A stretch of DNA of 64,000 nucleotides from Aralia elata (GCA_034770075.1 CM068382.1:8388685-8452684); one strand, 5' to 3'. Shown: positions 48,101-61,477, counted from the first letter of the stretch. Numbers and translations are program-made. The notes: a model not told the origin generated them from the letters alone.

Positions 48101-50146
48101 ATTACAAAGCATAAAATTGCCGTATACCTGATTTAAACGATTGAGACAAATATATGGAGACCCACCCTCAAGCCGTGGGGTGAAATCCAGCACACTTACA
48201 CCACAATTACTCTGAAGTAAAACCCTGAAGTACTCAGTTCCTAATCCTGATAAATTGGAAACAGCCAGCAAACAGGAGAAGAAAATATCATTCAGAGTTT
48301 TCATATATTTCCCTGTCAATTTACAGAATAGACAAAGCGTACCAATGGCTGTAGCAACGAGAGCCTGGTTAACAGCATTGTGAGCAACCACGAGAACAGA
48401 CCTGCTATCATGGAATAATATTTTATTCCAACAGTTTCTAGCACGTTCCCACAATTGCCTCACTGGATAGTTACCATCAATACTGAAATTGGCTGGATTT
48501 ATTTGCCACTCACGAAAAGCCTCACCAAATTTTGCTTTTCCTTCATGTTTTAGGAGACCCTAAAGTCAATAAAGGAATCATCAGCTACTACACACTAACT
48601 CTCTACATCCACCTTAGATTTGAATATCATTCGAGTATCTTTGACAAATGGTACACCTCTTGAGAAAGAAATGCTGAGAAATCAAACTAACTTGAAATGA
48701 GTACAGGTCAATTTCTCTCAGATCAGAATCAGTAAGTATCTCCTCCTTGCGAGTTCCCCATATGATTTCAGCAGTTCGCTTTGATCTAATCAGTGGACTG
48801 TAAAATACAAGCCCACCATGGTTCAGTTGATTCTAAAAAAGATGAAAGATAATATTCATTTTAGCTCAAGAATATAGTAAAAAAAGAAGTGCCTAAGATA
48901 CCCACATTCATTATCAACATTTTTACTAAATTGAGTTATTTGCATGACGTGGAAAGCATTGCTCCATTGAATGCTCCAAAGTATCAATATATGTATCCAC
49001 CACCGAATAGGAACAGGGAAAAGGAATTTGAGCAGTCACTAAAGAAATGAATGGTTATTAGGATCCCACTAATTCATGTAATAACCCTTTCAAGATGACT
49101 GAACCATACCTCATAATGCATTCCACTGCTAAGTGAAACATGAGTGCAGCCACTTAAATTATTCCCTCTGGCCTATGAATAGATTCCCAATTAAAAGCCA
49201 AACTTTTGGAGGGAATTTAAGTTACTCAAATGTAGAGGATACTTGGAACATGACAACTTTTTTTTTCCCTTTTTTCAATATAAAGGACTTTTATTTAGGG
49301 AATTCCAAAACCAAGTTACTCAAAAACTGGGACCGAGAAAACTAGTCTCTCCGTCTCAAAACTAGAGTCCACTTTTAAAACAACAGTCCTCTTGTTTACC
49401 ATCTCAATTCCATTATCATGCAACCAATATTAAATAAACACCCATTATGTATATGGGTAAACATGCATGGAACGAAACATATATCAATAAAGTTTGTAAA
49501 TTTTGCAAATGGACAGTATTTTTTCTAGTCTATTTTTAGAAAATCAACTCTACTTTTGGAATGGGATGTACAAAATTGCTATATGGACTTCCATCTCTGA
49601 ACGAAGAAGCATTTATGTAGTGGAATTATACTTTTACATTACACACAAAACCACATTAAATCTAGTGAAAACTCTGCAATTCAAAATTAAGACCCCAATA
49701 CAACAAAACACACAGTTTCAGGAAAACAACTGAAAATGAAATTGGACAAGAAAATCAAACCTTGAGAAGCAGATATCAAAGGAATCATCAAGAAGCATTT
49801 GTCGAGAAGTTTCGGCCTGAGACTCCCCTTTCTGAGTGAGCACAGAGAAATTAGAACTTCCTTGAATCCTCCCTTCCTCGTTCCACGTGCTCTGCCCGTG
49901 CCTCACCAGCACCACCCTCTTCGCCGCCTTAATCGGCGGAAAAGGGGCCGAATCTCGTAGCTTCGAACTAAACTTTTCTCTCTCCTCCGATGAAACTTCA
50001 TCTAGAGGTACTTGTAAGCTCGAAGATGATCGGATTGTAAAGGAACCGTTAGGGTTTGCTTTGATGCCGGTACAATTCCTAGGGTTTGTACGGAGGAGAG
50101 AGAGAGGGTCGTGCCTGAAGAGAGGAGGAGGTGTGACGGCAAACAT
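45112..50146 (-). CDS. Plastid phosphoglycerate-mutase-family protein, probable 2-carboxy-D-arabinitol-1-phosphatase
   Basis: This histidine-phosphatase-family enzyme is thought to remove phosphate from the Rubisco inhibitor 2-carboxyarabinitol 1-phosphate (Arabidopsis At5g22620 type). Nine exons read in frame to 515 residues: 49761-50146, 48692-48797, 48343-48559, 48128-48246, 47500-47598, 46123-46164, 45939-46037, 45727-45834, 45112-45483. The Ser/Arg-rich N-terminus (MFAVTPPPLFRHDPLSLLRT) suits a transit peptide. Domain 1 has the catalytic VRHGQSTWNE (His83), SPLIRSKRTAE, EIDL and the second histidine in VVAHNAVNQAL (His224). Domain 2 repeats the fold with CHG instead of RHG (300-302) and DPAVHIALLGRCLN. 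The last intron uses a GC donor (AAG/GCAAGA). Two G-boxes lie upstream. Substrate is inferred from the family, not shown by sequence. Confidence 0.88.
49347..49567. mobile_element. Stowaway-like MITE in first intron of the phosphatase-like gene
   Basis: TCTCTCCGTCTCAAAACTAG with AGTCCACTTTT at the left matches, inverted, AAATCAACTCTACTTTTGGA with ATGGGATG at the right. Boundaries approximate. Confidence 0.5.
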
Positions 50147-50292
50147 TGCTTTTTGCTGTGAAAGTGTTTTTGATTGTTTTCTTTGTTTTTAGTGTTTTTT
50201 CTTTTGTTTTGGCGCTAAAACGGTAAATTAGTTTTGTATGGTTACCGTTGATTCTATCGCTTTGAGGAGAGGGCCCGGGAAAGGGAACATAA

Positions 50293-50310
50293 CACGTGAC
50301 ATTGCACGTG
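50293..50310. promoter_or_regulatory. Pair of G-boxes upstream of the phosphatase-like gene
   Basis: CACGTG at 50293-50298 and again at 50305-50310, starts 12 bp apart, about 150 bp before the ATG at 50146. G-boxes bind bZIP, bHLH and PIF factors and are common in light-regulated plastid genes, which fits the product. Inferred from sequence only. Confidence 0.55.
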
Positions 50311-50939
50311 CGTGTCCTTCTTTTCTCTTTTGTCATTTTCTTTTTTATTTGTTTAGAATTTTAAGAGAGTGTGCTGTGCTCATCTTTCTGTTATCCTTTG
50401 ACTTTTTCCTTTCCAAGTAATATGTAGTCCTGCTTGATCTTACCACATTTGGGTTTGAAATTGTGCAGTGAGATGAAATATTATTATTAGTAATATTTAT
50501 TTATTTTTTTTAAAAAAGGTATTTAAAAACAAATTATGTCCAATAAATACATTTTTTTAAAAACATTATAAAGATATTTTGGCAAATTTCTTTACTTTTC
50601 TCAACAAATGTACACTCTTTTGATATTTGGCTATTACATAACAGTCCTTATATAGGCCAAAAAAAAAAAAAAAAAACTGGAATTATCAACCTTCATTATT
50701 TATATTTTTGAAATTTTATATTGCTTCATTACCATTCTCCCAAAAGAAAGGAAGGGAAAAAGAGGAGGACAATTTACAATGTTAAATACAATTGGAGGGG
50801 TACCATCACATATTTACTCCGGACAAATGACAAACAAAATATCCAACCATGAATAGAAACACAACCTACGAAAGGCAATAATGGTGTGTTTGTAAGTTTT
50901 ATTTTGGGGGAAGGAAGGGAAGAAAAGGGACGCTTTATT

Positions 50940-51012
50940 TTTAAAAATAAAACGTTCAATTTTCCCTTCTCCTCAAAAATAAAACGTTCAATTTTCTCTT
51001 CTCCTCGAAATA
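50940..51012. repeat. Short tandem repeat
   Basis: TTTTTAAAAATAAAACGTTC / CTCCTCAAAAATAAAACGTTC, both followed by AATTTTC(T/C)(C/T)TTCTCCTC, then a partial third unit with CGAAATAAAAC. Confidence 0.75.
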
Positions 51013-51990
51013 AAACTCACAAATATAGCACGAGGCAACTTAAGTTCTAAAATAATGTCTACTTAATGCTCTTCACATATATACCATTAGTAAGGAAAAA
51101 CTGTGTACAACTCTAGTTCTTTCATATAAGTTATGACTACACCAGACAACTACATTTATCAACATAAGCTTTTGCTCCTTTCTGGTCAACATTTCACAGT
51201 CAAAACAATTATATAAACGCAAATTTTCAGTTGTCCCTGGCTTCAAATTAGCAAAAACACAGCAGGTGAATGATTGACAAAGCTTTCTAATTATGATAGC
51301 AAGGCTTACAAGATTAAGCTAACCAAAATGTAAAATGTGGCTTGACAAAGCAATACACCAGTTTGCCATCAGATGATGTTTTGACTTTTGGGTGATGATA
51401 TGCAACTGTCTGAGAACTTCAGTAGCTAAATCATTTTTTGACAAACTCATTGGATTCAAGCAAGGGAACATCAGTAAGTCGAGGATTTTTGCTCCATGCA
51501 TTTATTAGAATTGGAGGACTAGAATCGATCACACGCTCCAAGCATGTGACATGCATCAACCTGCTTCAAGGGGGGAAATATTAAAATTAAGAAATTTTGA
51601 GATTAAATAGTGAAATTCTTGCTCATCGCCTCTAGGAACAGAACAGTTATACAATTATTTGTTTATTTTATTTTATAGAATAAATATTGCTTTTCTATTG
51701 ACCAAATATGGCCATTTGAAACAAAACTATTCCAGACTTGGGATAGTGATGGCAGTATTTCATCTCTTACTAAATGTATGTAGCTTTATTTTCTCAATGA
51801 AGAAAGTTCACAGAAGGCAAACACATGGCCCTCTTTCAGTTGAACACCGGCTTATGGATATCCAGTGTTGTACATGCACATTGAAGTGTCTTCTTTCAGC
51901 TAAGATTTGACATATTAAAATAAAGTATATAGATTACCTCTGCCGGAATCTTGTTATGCACTTCAATGGAAGAAATTCAATCTGAATTTG

Positions 51991-53479
51991 TTAACCCCCA
52001 GAAGCAAAATCAAGGTTCTCAAAGCTTGAAGTTTTTGAGTGTTCATTATCTTCAGGATCATCGCAATCACTGCCTTCAAGGTCTTCACTTTCATCTTCAT
52101 CAGAACTCATCCATTCATCTTCACTCTGTACATAAGGGGAAAACACATGTATATATATTATATATCAATTACTTCCTGTGGTCGTAACCTCTTATCCCAC
52201 AAATCCAACATCTCAAGTTTTAGATTTCTCTTTAATCTTTCTGTTAGAATCTGTAGTTCGTAGCGTGTAATGTGTGATAGCACTGGGTCGCTACAGGAAC
52301 CATCAGCATAAATACAGAAATTAAATAGAAGCCTCACCAGGTCAGACTCTAGGATGTGATCATACTGGCTATGCTCATCTGAATTCCGGGTCTTATTGTC
52401 CTCTGCATCTTTCGAATCATCCTGTGGACAGTTAGCAACAAAGAATTTAGATTTCAATTCATAAAAAGACTTTGATGAAGTCTAGTTTTGATGATTATGA
52501 TATTAAGCTAAGAGGGGATGATAATTTGTAATAAACACCTTTCCTCGCAAACATGCAAAACATTAAAAGATAAAGATTTACAAGACCTGTTCAAAAGAAG
52601 TTATAAATCCAAGGATATCTTCCTTCAGATACCTTTATAATCAAGGCACACGTTGGACACTTGCAATGCCAAGAAGGAAGGCCTTAAAACTCCCAAAGAA
52701 TCTATATGGGTCTAAAGTGGAAATAAAAATAACTTAATACTTTGAAGACACCAGTATTCCTTTCTCAGGGCATCATTTCCTCGAGGACAAGTAGGAGAAT
52801 CAATCAAAATGGACTCACAAATGACCCTATATTTTCTTTTCTACTACGCCTACCCGACCATCAAGTGAACTATCTTCAGAATTCCAATGCCTAGATTCTT
52901 GGGATGTTGGTAATGGTAGATATATTAACCCAGCAGCTGACCAGCATAGCACAACCTTTTTGCAGGAACCAGGTTATCGTCTTGTCAACTTCTTTTAATC
53001 AAGCCATTTTGAGCTCATTCAAGTTTTAACTGCAGAGAAATTATTGAAAGAAATTTAAGAAAAATTGTGGAGGACATCTTCTATGAAAGGCATTGCCAGT
53101 AGGATATTTTCCTCATATTTTGCCCAACGCAGTGTACCATCCAAATGAACCAAAAATTACCAAGATACATCTCCAGAGGCAATGGATCAGATTACGTACC
53201 TCCGCCTCTTTTACAATTGAATCACAATTTCTGCAAAAAGAAAGTACTCCCACAGTCTCATTTTATGTGGCCACTAATCTACCTTAAGAGGTCCCAACAT
53301 GTCTTTTCTGATATAAGAATAGACTATATTACCTTATGGAGAATGATGACACAAAAAAACTACTGTGTATGCATCAAATAACAAGTTACCGCATTTCCTA
53401 TGATAAAAATACACTTAACTGAGAGAAGTCGCAGAGGGACTCAGTATTTAATACTTTCAGTGATGACCCCCCCCTCCCC

Positions 53480-53510
<31 letters not shown>

Positions 53511-56500
53511 AAAAAAAAAAGCACCCCAATAATATTAAGAGTGAGAGAGATACTTTTTACATTACTGATATGTGCAATCTTTACTTTCTAAACTACCACT
53601 ATGCAAAACCATACATTGTGAAAGATGCACATATATAATCTTAAGCAAAGATATCCAGCAACGAATCAGCCCGAGTGTCAGCCCAAGTGTTGTATCTGTA
53701 CATGTATAATGCATTAAAGACATCATTTACCAAAAATCAAATAAACTGTGAAAGGCACCACTCACATTCTGTGATTTCATTTGTTCCACTGCTTTCTCCA
53801 ATTCGGATATGTGTTGACTGAGAGCCTGTACAACATATGTTCGTAAGAGAGCGAGATATGAAGGTGAGGAAACATATTGTTGTATTCAGTATGAGTATCA
53901 GTTAAGGTCATTATTTATTTAATGAAACTCTGTGACACGAAAGATGACCTCATATCGCTGTAATGCCCTCCAACGCTTCAATGCTCGTGCCTTTGTTGGA
54001 AGGTTTCTTGGCCTCAGGCTAATGGGTCGTCGATAATTTTTCCCACGATAGTAGATGATAGCATAACCTTTTGGGACTCTTACTATGTCCACGAGTATTC
54101 CACCACTTTCATATTCCAGTAGTCTTGCTGTTTCTTCAACAAAGGCGAGGTCTTTTTGTTTTGAAATCAGCTTTACAAGTTCTCTATGCTTCCAATGCAA
54201 ATGCATGTTTTCAATTACGCCATCAAAAACACCACGAATGCCTGGTAGATCACCATGCACATATCATCAGTCATTCATTTTGATATAATAGTATATACGT
54301 AATGAAATGACAATAACTCACCAAGTGGTAAGTATGGCTTCATTCTTAATCCAACTCTACGAAACATAACTCGTTCCTCGTCAGTGATTGTTTCCTGATC
54401 ATCGGGAGGACCAACAGGTAGCCAGGATTCTCTTATCTTAGCTAACTCTTTCTCTGCTTTAGCATTTTTGGCCTGCGCCTGTTGATGCATTCAAAAACAT
54501 TACATGAATAGATCTGATAGGCGCTGATTATAATAAGCAGACCTACACGCAACAAAACTAGACGCTAAAGCATTCAACAATTAGAAATTAGAATACAAAT
54601 GACTCCGCAACAATCAGAGCCAAACCATTAACCAAGACTGCCATCTCTCATTATGTACGTATATACATTAACAAGGTGTACTTTCTGATATGGTGGTACA
54701 AAAATATTAACAAGTGGTACAATGATGAGAATATGTTGAAATAGTGAAATGGACATCCTTGTTCTGGATGTAATAAACCCTAGTTGGAAAAACTTAAAAG
54801 AATATAATGTATGCCTATTAGAGACAGTCATGTAATTTATTCTGAATACATGAGCACGTGAAGGCCAAAAATCTTTAAGTATGTTTAGATGAATGTTGCT
54901 ATTCTTTTTTTAATATTTTCCAAGCAAGCCGTCATGCAGTGAAACCTTATCAAAATTTATCCCAAAGAGTGTGTCATCAATTCCAAAATAAGATATTTGA
55001 ATAGGATGACTCAGTGCCTTTTATATGGCCAAAGGAATTCTCAAAAAGCAGGCAAGTGAAACATCCTTGGTTGAATATATCCCCTTTAGCAGTGAACTTA
55101 ATCTAAGTTATGTACTTCTTGCTCGGTCAGTCCTGCTTTTGAAAATTAGAAAAACTGAATAAAAAAGGTAATCATGGCAAATGACATCTTTACCCAGACT
55201 ATATGCTGCTACTTGGACAAAACAATGTTGTGTAACAGCTCCACAATTATGAACATTGTCAACTAAAAGAACTTGACATGAATATTAAACCTATATAACA
55301 CAAAGGGTTCAAGAATAATTCAGAATATAAAAATTTCCCTGAGAGTGCTATCCATGATTTTTTAAATACCTCACAACAGGTTTTATAATGATAACCAAAC
55401 AGCTCTAGTTCAAGTGGTACGGGATAAATGAGATCCTCCCTTAGTCCCTTACATTGGAGAGGTGAGGTTATGAGTCTTGGTGGAGCAATTACTTGATCAA
55501 GTCTCAGTGGAGGCATTATCTCGTAAGGGATATGACCCACTATTATTTTTTAATTTTTTTTAGAAAACACAAAAAAAAGGTTATATATATATAATAAAAA
55601 TGATATTGGTAGAAACACTAATAACAGAAAGCAAGTTCATAAAGGCAAAATGATGCAAGTGATTCTGTAGTCTAAACTTCATGATTTTATTAGGGCAATA
55701 AATTAAAAAGACATGCTTACGATGAATAGTTTATGTTCAAGCCGCTTAACAACCCTGTTTGTCTTTGATCTGGACACTTCTTCAATCATCTTCTCTTGTT
55801 CTTCAGCAGATATTTCTCTTCCCCATTGGGCCTGAGCCTCGTAAAATTCAGCCAAAGTACCTGCAAGTGCTTGTCCCTGTTCACCAATTGGAGCTATTTC
55901 TGCTGCTCCTGTCCTCACTTTATCTTCAACATCTGGTATCTGTTTTGAAGGTTCTTGACTTTCAGCTAAACCACTGACAGAGGCTGCTTCCACTACTCCC
56001 CTGCGGACTCTCTCTTCAACATCTTGTATTTCTTTTGCCACTTCTTGTCTCTCCGCTAAAGCAACAGCCACACTTTTTGGAACAAAATCTTTTCCTCGAT
56101 ATATGACAATATAATATTTGTTTCTGAGTAGTAATACACCTCCTGTTAGTTTCTGTGATATGGTTCAGGTGTTAGAATCAGATCTTTTTCATTGTTCAAA
56201 TTTCGGAGGGGACAAATTCTCCTGCAATGTCTGGTACATACCACAAGTTTAACCATGTTCAAGTAACTGAGATATTGCACCAAATGATCATATACCATTA
56301 ATTTTAGCATACCAATGTCATAACATCACCAGAAATTTTACCCAAGTAAATTCATACTACATAAACCACAAACAAAATGGTGGTACATTTCTCAATGAAG
56401 TGCCAAGAATCGTTTTACGGCTCAATCAGTTCACTGCAATAGGAAGGTCAATTTCAAATACTCAACATTTTAAGGATAAGACGAAGGATATACAAATTCT

Positions 56501-59500
56501 TGAAGATATTTGATGAGGGAAGTTGAAAGGCATAACTCGTTCCAAGTAACACCTCAGGAAGTTATTTCTGAAATCAATATCCATAAACATATCACAAATG
56601 AGCCAACCACAGGAAGTTATATTTGAAATCAATATACATAAGCGCATCACACCTGGGGCAACCAACTAGTCTGGTAATACAAAAAAGACTTTACCAAAGA
56701 GAATATGCATTGGATGAACAAATGTTCACAACCTCAGGACTAGATTAGAACATCACGGAAAAACTTGGGCAAAGGATTTCACATGGTCTCCATTCTTTGA
56801 ATGTTTCAACCATATACACAGCTTCCAACCAAGCTACATGATCTGTGATGTATCGTACTTGTAGCGTCTAAGAAGGTTTTAAAAGGATAATATCATCCAT
56901 ACCCCTAGTGTTTTGATAAACAACACAAGGACCCTACACTTTACAAAATAGCAAATACACACTTTTTTGGAACTCTGTGAACATAAAAGTGCAAATGTAC
57001 TAATTTACCCCTTTCTTTTGATGATGTTTTATTTAAAAATCTGCTGGTAATACTTTTTTTGCTAAATTACTAAATAGCCTTGGGTTAAACAAACAAATTA
57101 AACAAATTGCAATGGAGAAAAGTGGATGCTCTCTCTCTCCCAGCTACCACCACCTCTTTCTCTTTTGTCTCTCTCTTTTGTCTCTCCCTCTCTCTCTCCC
57201 CCCTTCTTCTGTGCGCGCCAAAAGTTATTCATCCGAGCACCAACCCCCTATTGTTTTCCCTCTTTCCTGGTTTATGAGATGGAAAGAGGGGGATAGGAAA
57301 AATTCTAAGCATAACTATAAGAATAAAGTCTCAGGTCTGGCGTGTGATATGGAGTGTACTGTGCACTTTCTTTTAGCAGACAAAGATCTAGTAGCTCTTC
57401 ACAAAACATGAACATGCAGAAAAAAAGTTTATGGTGCTTTAGACTCACTTCTCACCCATACCAAGCTCACACTAACCTTAGTTTAACGGAACCAATCAGA
57501 TAATTTCTTGGTCTAACACTCCAGCATGAACGAAAGAATTGTCTTAACACCTTGCAGAACTTTTTGTTGGTTCATAGTTCAGTTCACACAGGGACCTGGT
57601 CTTGTTTGTTACTTTATATCAGCTTTTCTTTCCTAAGCAACAGCTCCAAAAACCTTTATTCTACTAAAAAAATCGATGTAAATTAAACATTCTATTTTAA
57701 GAGGAAGTATATGCTTTTTGAAACAGCAACTTTGACTAAGAAATAAAGAGAAGAGTCGAAAAAAGAGAAAAATAAATTATTGTGTGGGAAATATTGTAAC
57801 TTACCTTTATCTCCTCAGCCATTAATAAGTTGTTAGTATTCTGTATTCCACGTTTCACAGCAATTTTCACAACTAGGCTTTTCTCCCAAAGCTTAATTAT
57901 TGCTGCAGCCAATCCCTGGTGATTCCTATTTCTCCCTTTGTGAAGAAATTGATTACAAAATCAATGCCAGAAATAGTAATGGCAAACCAAATAAATTATG
58001 TATGGAAGGAGAATAATACCAAGAGCAAAATGACATGGAAGCGATTTAGCAAGTTTTCGTAAATTAGTCATCTCCGCATTTGTTAGGCGAGGTCGCATTC
58101 CAGTTGGAAGAAGCCTAAAAGGTGTCTTGTAGCCAGGAATTTTCTGAGCGAGCAAATCAGCATCTACTGGAAGTATCCCTGTACCCCACCAATCATCAAA
58201 CCGAGGACCTAAACCATCTAGCAGGCTATTGAACTCAGCTTCCTCTTCAGTCATGCTCTCAACACGGCTTGAAACAACTGGTTTGCTATTTGTTGGAACT
58301 GAACTATCATCAACGCTAGTTGCTGCTACTAGATTGTGAGACGAGGTGACATCTGAGACAAAAAGGGTATCATCTTCTCTATCAGTTGGTTGGGGTTGTG
58401 AAGAAGGCCCTGCATAATTACTTCCTCGGAATACCATCATAACACTTCCAGACCTCCATATGACTAATCCTCCTGTTCTTCTCTGACCATTATGACAGAC
58501 AGTTTACAGAAAGTTAAGAGTTTTTTTGTTTAAAACTAAAAAATAAAAAATACTGCAATTGACTAAGACAAAATAAAGACCAATGAAAACTACTGAAAGT
58601 TGAGACACTTTTATCAAATTATGTAATAGCATATAAAAGCAATATGTAAATCAAATGGAATTATTCACAAAACTGATATTATTTACTCAAACATTCCATA
58701 TAATAAACATCAACAAAATTCACAAACCTCAACAATCTCATGTGCAGTTCTCATGTCACGGGCCAATGTCTCGTGAAACTTAAGCCTAACCACCTCCGAT
58801 TTCCTCCACTGATCATGAATCTTCTCAAGAACCGCCGCAGTGACACCCGCCTTGGCCACGCTAATCCTCTCCCTAATAGTCATCCCCAGCCTCCGCAACC
58901 TCCTTAACTCCTCATCCTCAATTGTCAACTCTGCCAATGTGGGCGCTTTCACCGCCCTTTTCCTCGCCCCTCTTCCCCCCTCCTCCTCCACCTCCACCTC
59001 CTCTCTCTCCCACGGCAACACCGTGCCATCCTCATCATCCTCAACTAAAATCGTGTCTGGCCGAACCCAGTCTCTCCTCAACAAATCCCCCAATCTCTCC
59101 TCTCCAGTAACCTGCATTGGCCCATCTTCTCCCTCCTCTTCCTCGTCCTCATCATCAGAACCCAACCCCAAATTTCGCAACCGGAGCACAATTCTCTCAA
59201 TTGCAGTAGTTCTTCCGCTACTATTACCATCAAGATTCCGACTTTCCGATTGTTTAATAGGTTTTGAGGGCTTAGAGTTTGATTGGGTTAAAGGGTTTGG
59301 AGAGGGCCATTTGTTGAGCCAAGGGGCTGAAGGGGAGGAGGAGTTTGATGGGTTATTTGTAGAGTTTGGGTTTTGCTTGGGTTTAGGGGTTTTAGGGGTG
59401 CTGGTACGGAGGGAGGAGAAGGGTTTAAGGATGAGGAGAGAGAAGGAGGGTCTACGGGAAGGAGAGAAGAAGAGGGGATGAGAGGTGAGTGAAATTGTAT

Positions 59501-59543
59501 TGCGTAAAGGCAGTTCTGGTAGTCTCATTGTTGATACGCTCAT
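51991..59543 (-). CDS. CRM-domain intron-splicing factor, CFM3-like (chloroplast/mitochondrial)
   Basis: CRM proteins bind group II introns in organelles and help splice them. Nine exons join in frame to 856 residues: 58728-59543, 58020-58482, 57805-57935, 55721-56152, 54322-54478, 53949-54241, 53766-53825, 52338-52421, 51991-52125. A Ser/Pro-rich transit-like N-terminus precedes SAPWLNKWPS and an acidic stretch. Three CRM domains follow: about 200-296 (RRTGGLVIWRSGSVMMVFRG), about 403-495 (GRNRNHQGLAAAIIKLWEKS; LTGGVLLLRNKYYIVIYRGK) and about 647-745 (PLGIRGVFDGVIENMHLHWK; GYAIIYYRGKNY). Between domains 2 and 3 is AGTLAEFYEAQAQWGREISA. The C-terminus is a coiled-coil-like ALSQHISELEKAVEQ then an acidic tail. 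The start is the first ATG; an internal Met six residues on is possible. CFM3 is preferred over CFM2 or CRS1 by remembered similarity. Confidence 0.9.
53467..53520. repeat. Homopolymer tract poly(C) then poly(A)
   Basis: About 34 C (one T inside) followed directly by 20 A, in an intron of the CFM3-like gene. Length may be unreliable. Confidence 0.9.
55400..55560 (+). mobile_element. tRNA-derived SINE (tentative) in a CFM3-like intron
   Basis: A-box-like TAGTTCAAGTGG at 55406-55417 and B-box-like GGTTATGAGTC at 55467-55477, 50 bp apart, followed by TTGGTGGAGCAATTACTTGA and a T-rich 3' end near 55548-55560. The spacing and the '...GTTCAAGTGGTA...TTATGAGTCTTGGTGG' pattern fit plant tRNA-derived SINEs. 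It is antisense to the gene. Confidence 0.5.
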
Positions 59544-60159
59544 CTCCCTTCGAATTATAGTATAGTAGCTTAATTCAGTCCTCCATACTGTGTGTTTGTG
59601 TGTGTTTCAGTTTGGGGGAGACGAGAGGAGGATGATGATAAGATTTTAGTATTAAAAAATGGATATTTTTGTAGTGACTAATAGGTGGCCTGGCTATATT
59701 CAATTTAATTGATACATGTACTCCCTCCAATCTCCATTCAAAAAAAAAAAACTCTCAAAAAATTACAATATTTAAAAGTATAATAATTTTTATGTTCATC
59801 TTTAAATATTTATTTTAATAATAATGATATATTACTAAAATTGTGGACAAACTTATAATATGATATGATATTATTTAATATTATCATTAATAAAAATAAA
59901 CTCTTTTTGTGAAATGGATACACTAGTATTTATTTATAATAAAAATAATATAAGTACTACTCTCTCTCTCTTGTTGTCTATTTTTAAGTCAATATGCAAA
60001 ATATTTAAACTTAAAATAATGTGATTTATGTAATTTTTTTTAAAAAAGTAATAAAATTAATAATACTTTTCATAGCTCAAAATTATTGCATCAAGTACAA
60101 ATAAACGAATTTATTGACTTGTTTTATGACCTAATAAAGTGTAAAACTATCAATAATAC
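59544..60159. other. Divergent promoter region, CFM3-like side
   Basis: 5' flank of the CFM3-like gene, then AT-rich DNA with a possible degraded Stowaway-like element at about 59722-59935 (CTCCCTCCAATCTCCATTCA left, AAACTCTTTTTGTGAAATGG right). Confidence 0.4.
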
Positions 60160-60360
60160 GAATTTTTACTGGGAGGTCCTGGACCTCCTAGGACCTTCCT
60201 ATACATTTTTGACACGTGTAATGGTTATATATAATTAATACAAATTAGCCCCCACATGTTATGGGCTATTGGTTAAAAAAATAATTATTGTATATGTGTC
60301 AAAAATGTATAGGAATGTCCTTTTCCTATTTTGAAGACCTGAACCTTCTAATAAAAACTC
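60160..60360. mobile_element. Mutator-type MITE, 201 bp
   Basis: Termini GAATTTTTACTGGGAGGTCC and, inverted, GAGTTTTTATTAGAAGGTTC. Inner arms share CCTATACATTTTTGACAC. It is flanked by a perfect, non-simple 9-bp duplication CAATAATAC (60151-60159 and 60361-60369). Confidence 0.88.
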
Positions 60361-60369
60361 CAATAATAC

Positions 60370-61432
60370 ACATTCCGGCAAAAATCATACAATAATTTTT
60401 TAAAATTTTTCCTTTATTACAATAATATATTTATGTGCACATCTCGTGTTAAATTAAAAAATGCATACAAAAGTATAATAATAATAAAAATATTTCTCTC
60501 TCCTCTTTCTATAATATTTTATTTATTCTCTTTTTATTATTATTATTTTACTTTTATATGTGTTATTGAATATGACATTAAATATACACAAAAATATATT
60601 ATTATTAGAAATCATATATAAGCAAGCTCTATGGGATTCTTCCCCTTCTCCATGCCAAATTCACCATTATTCCATTAACAATGTGCGTTTCTTGGATGTC
60701 TTCATCATCATGTTACTATCCCTTAAAATTTTTGCACACCAACTCTTATGCAGATTGCTCACCAAATTTGTTAAAACGTCGTAATAAAAATAATTAGCTA
60801 CCAACTTAATCCAATCCCAACTTATTACCTCTCTCTCTCCACCTATATATATATATATATTTGAATAAGCTTTAGGGTCAAAGAATGTCTTAAAATAAAA
60901 CTATCATGATTTCAAAATTTGTAGTAACTTTTGTAGTGTTTGCGATAATAATATTTAGACCTACAAATGCGATGTGTTTGAGTTTCATATACAACGTTTG
61001 TGAATTAAATAAATTATGTTAAAATGAGTTATTTTTAGATAAAATATGTTTGAATTTTTAAATTTTATAAACAAATAAAACGTTGTGAATTTGAATCTAC
61101 TCCATTACAAAACTGCAATAACAGATTAGTACGAAAATTTATTTAATCATACTTAAGAGATAAATGATATTGTTAAATTAAGTTGAGTTGGGTTTAGTAA
61201 ATTATGACCTTGATATTTATTTCTCAACAATTATAATCTTAATAAAAAATGATATTTTTATTAATTATTTTCAATAAAATTAATTAAATATTTAAACAAC
61301 CCAAAAACAAAGCTGTCAAGTAGTAGAATAATTTTGACATGTCCCCCCGATTACTGATTGAAGGGAATAGACAAAAAACACACGGTTTTACTCCACCACC
61401 GCCACCAACACACTGTTTATCTTAACTCTCCC

Positions 61433-61477
<45 letters not shown>

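Larger units (their letters stand above)
50147..51990. other. Spacer between CFM3-like and phosphatase-like genes
   Basis: Apart from the promoter/5' UTR of the phosphatase-like gene at the left and the probable 3' UTR of the CFM3-like gene at the right (to about 51300), nothing is recognised. An imperfect tandem (AAAAATAAAACGTTCAATTTTC, two copies with a third partial) occurs at 50940-51012. Confidence 0.5.

Noticed and set aside
49887..50192. Plus-strand 101-codon frame over the start of the phosphatase-like gene
   Set aside because: Antisense shadow of the transit peptide and RHG-containing exon.
58840..59481. Long open frame on the plus strand (213 codons) over the first exon of the CFM3-like gene
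   Set aside because: It is antisense to a well-supported exon with low-complexity Ser/Pro/Gly composition caused by the acidic and Ser-rich codons of the real gene.
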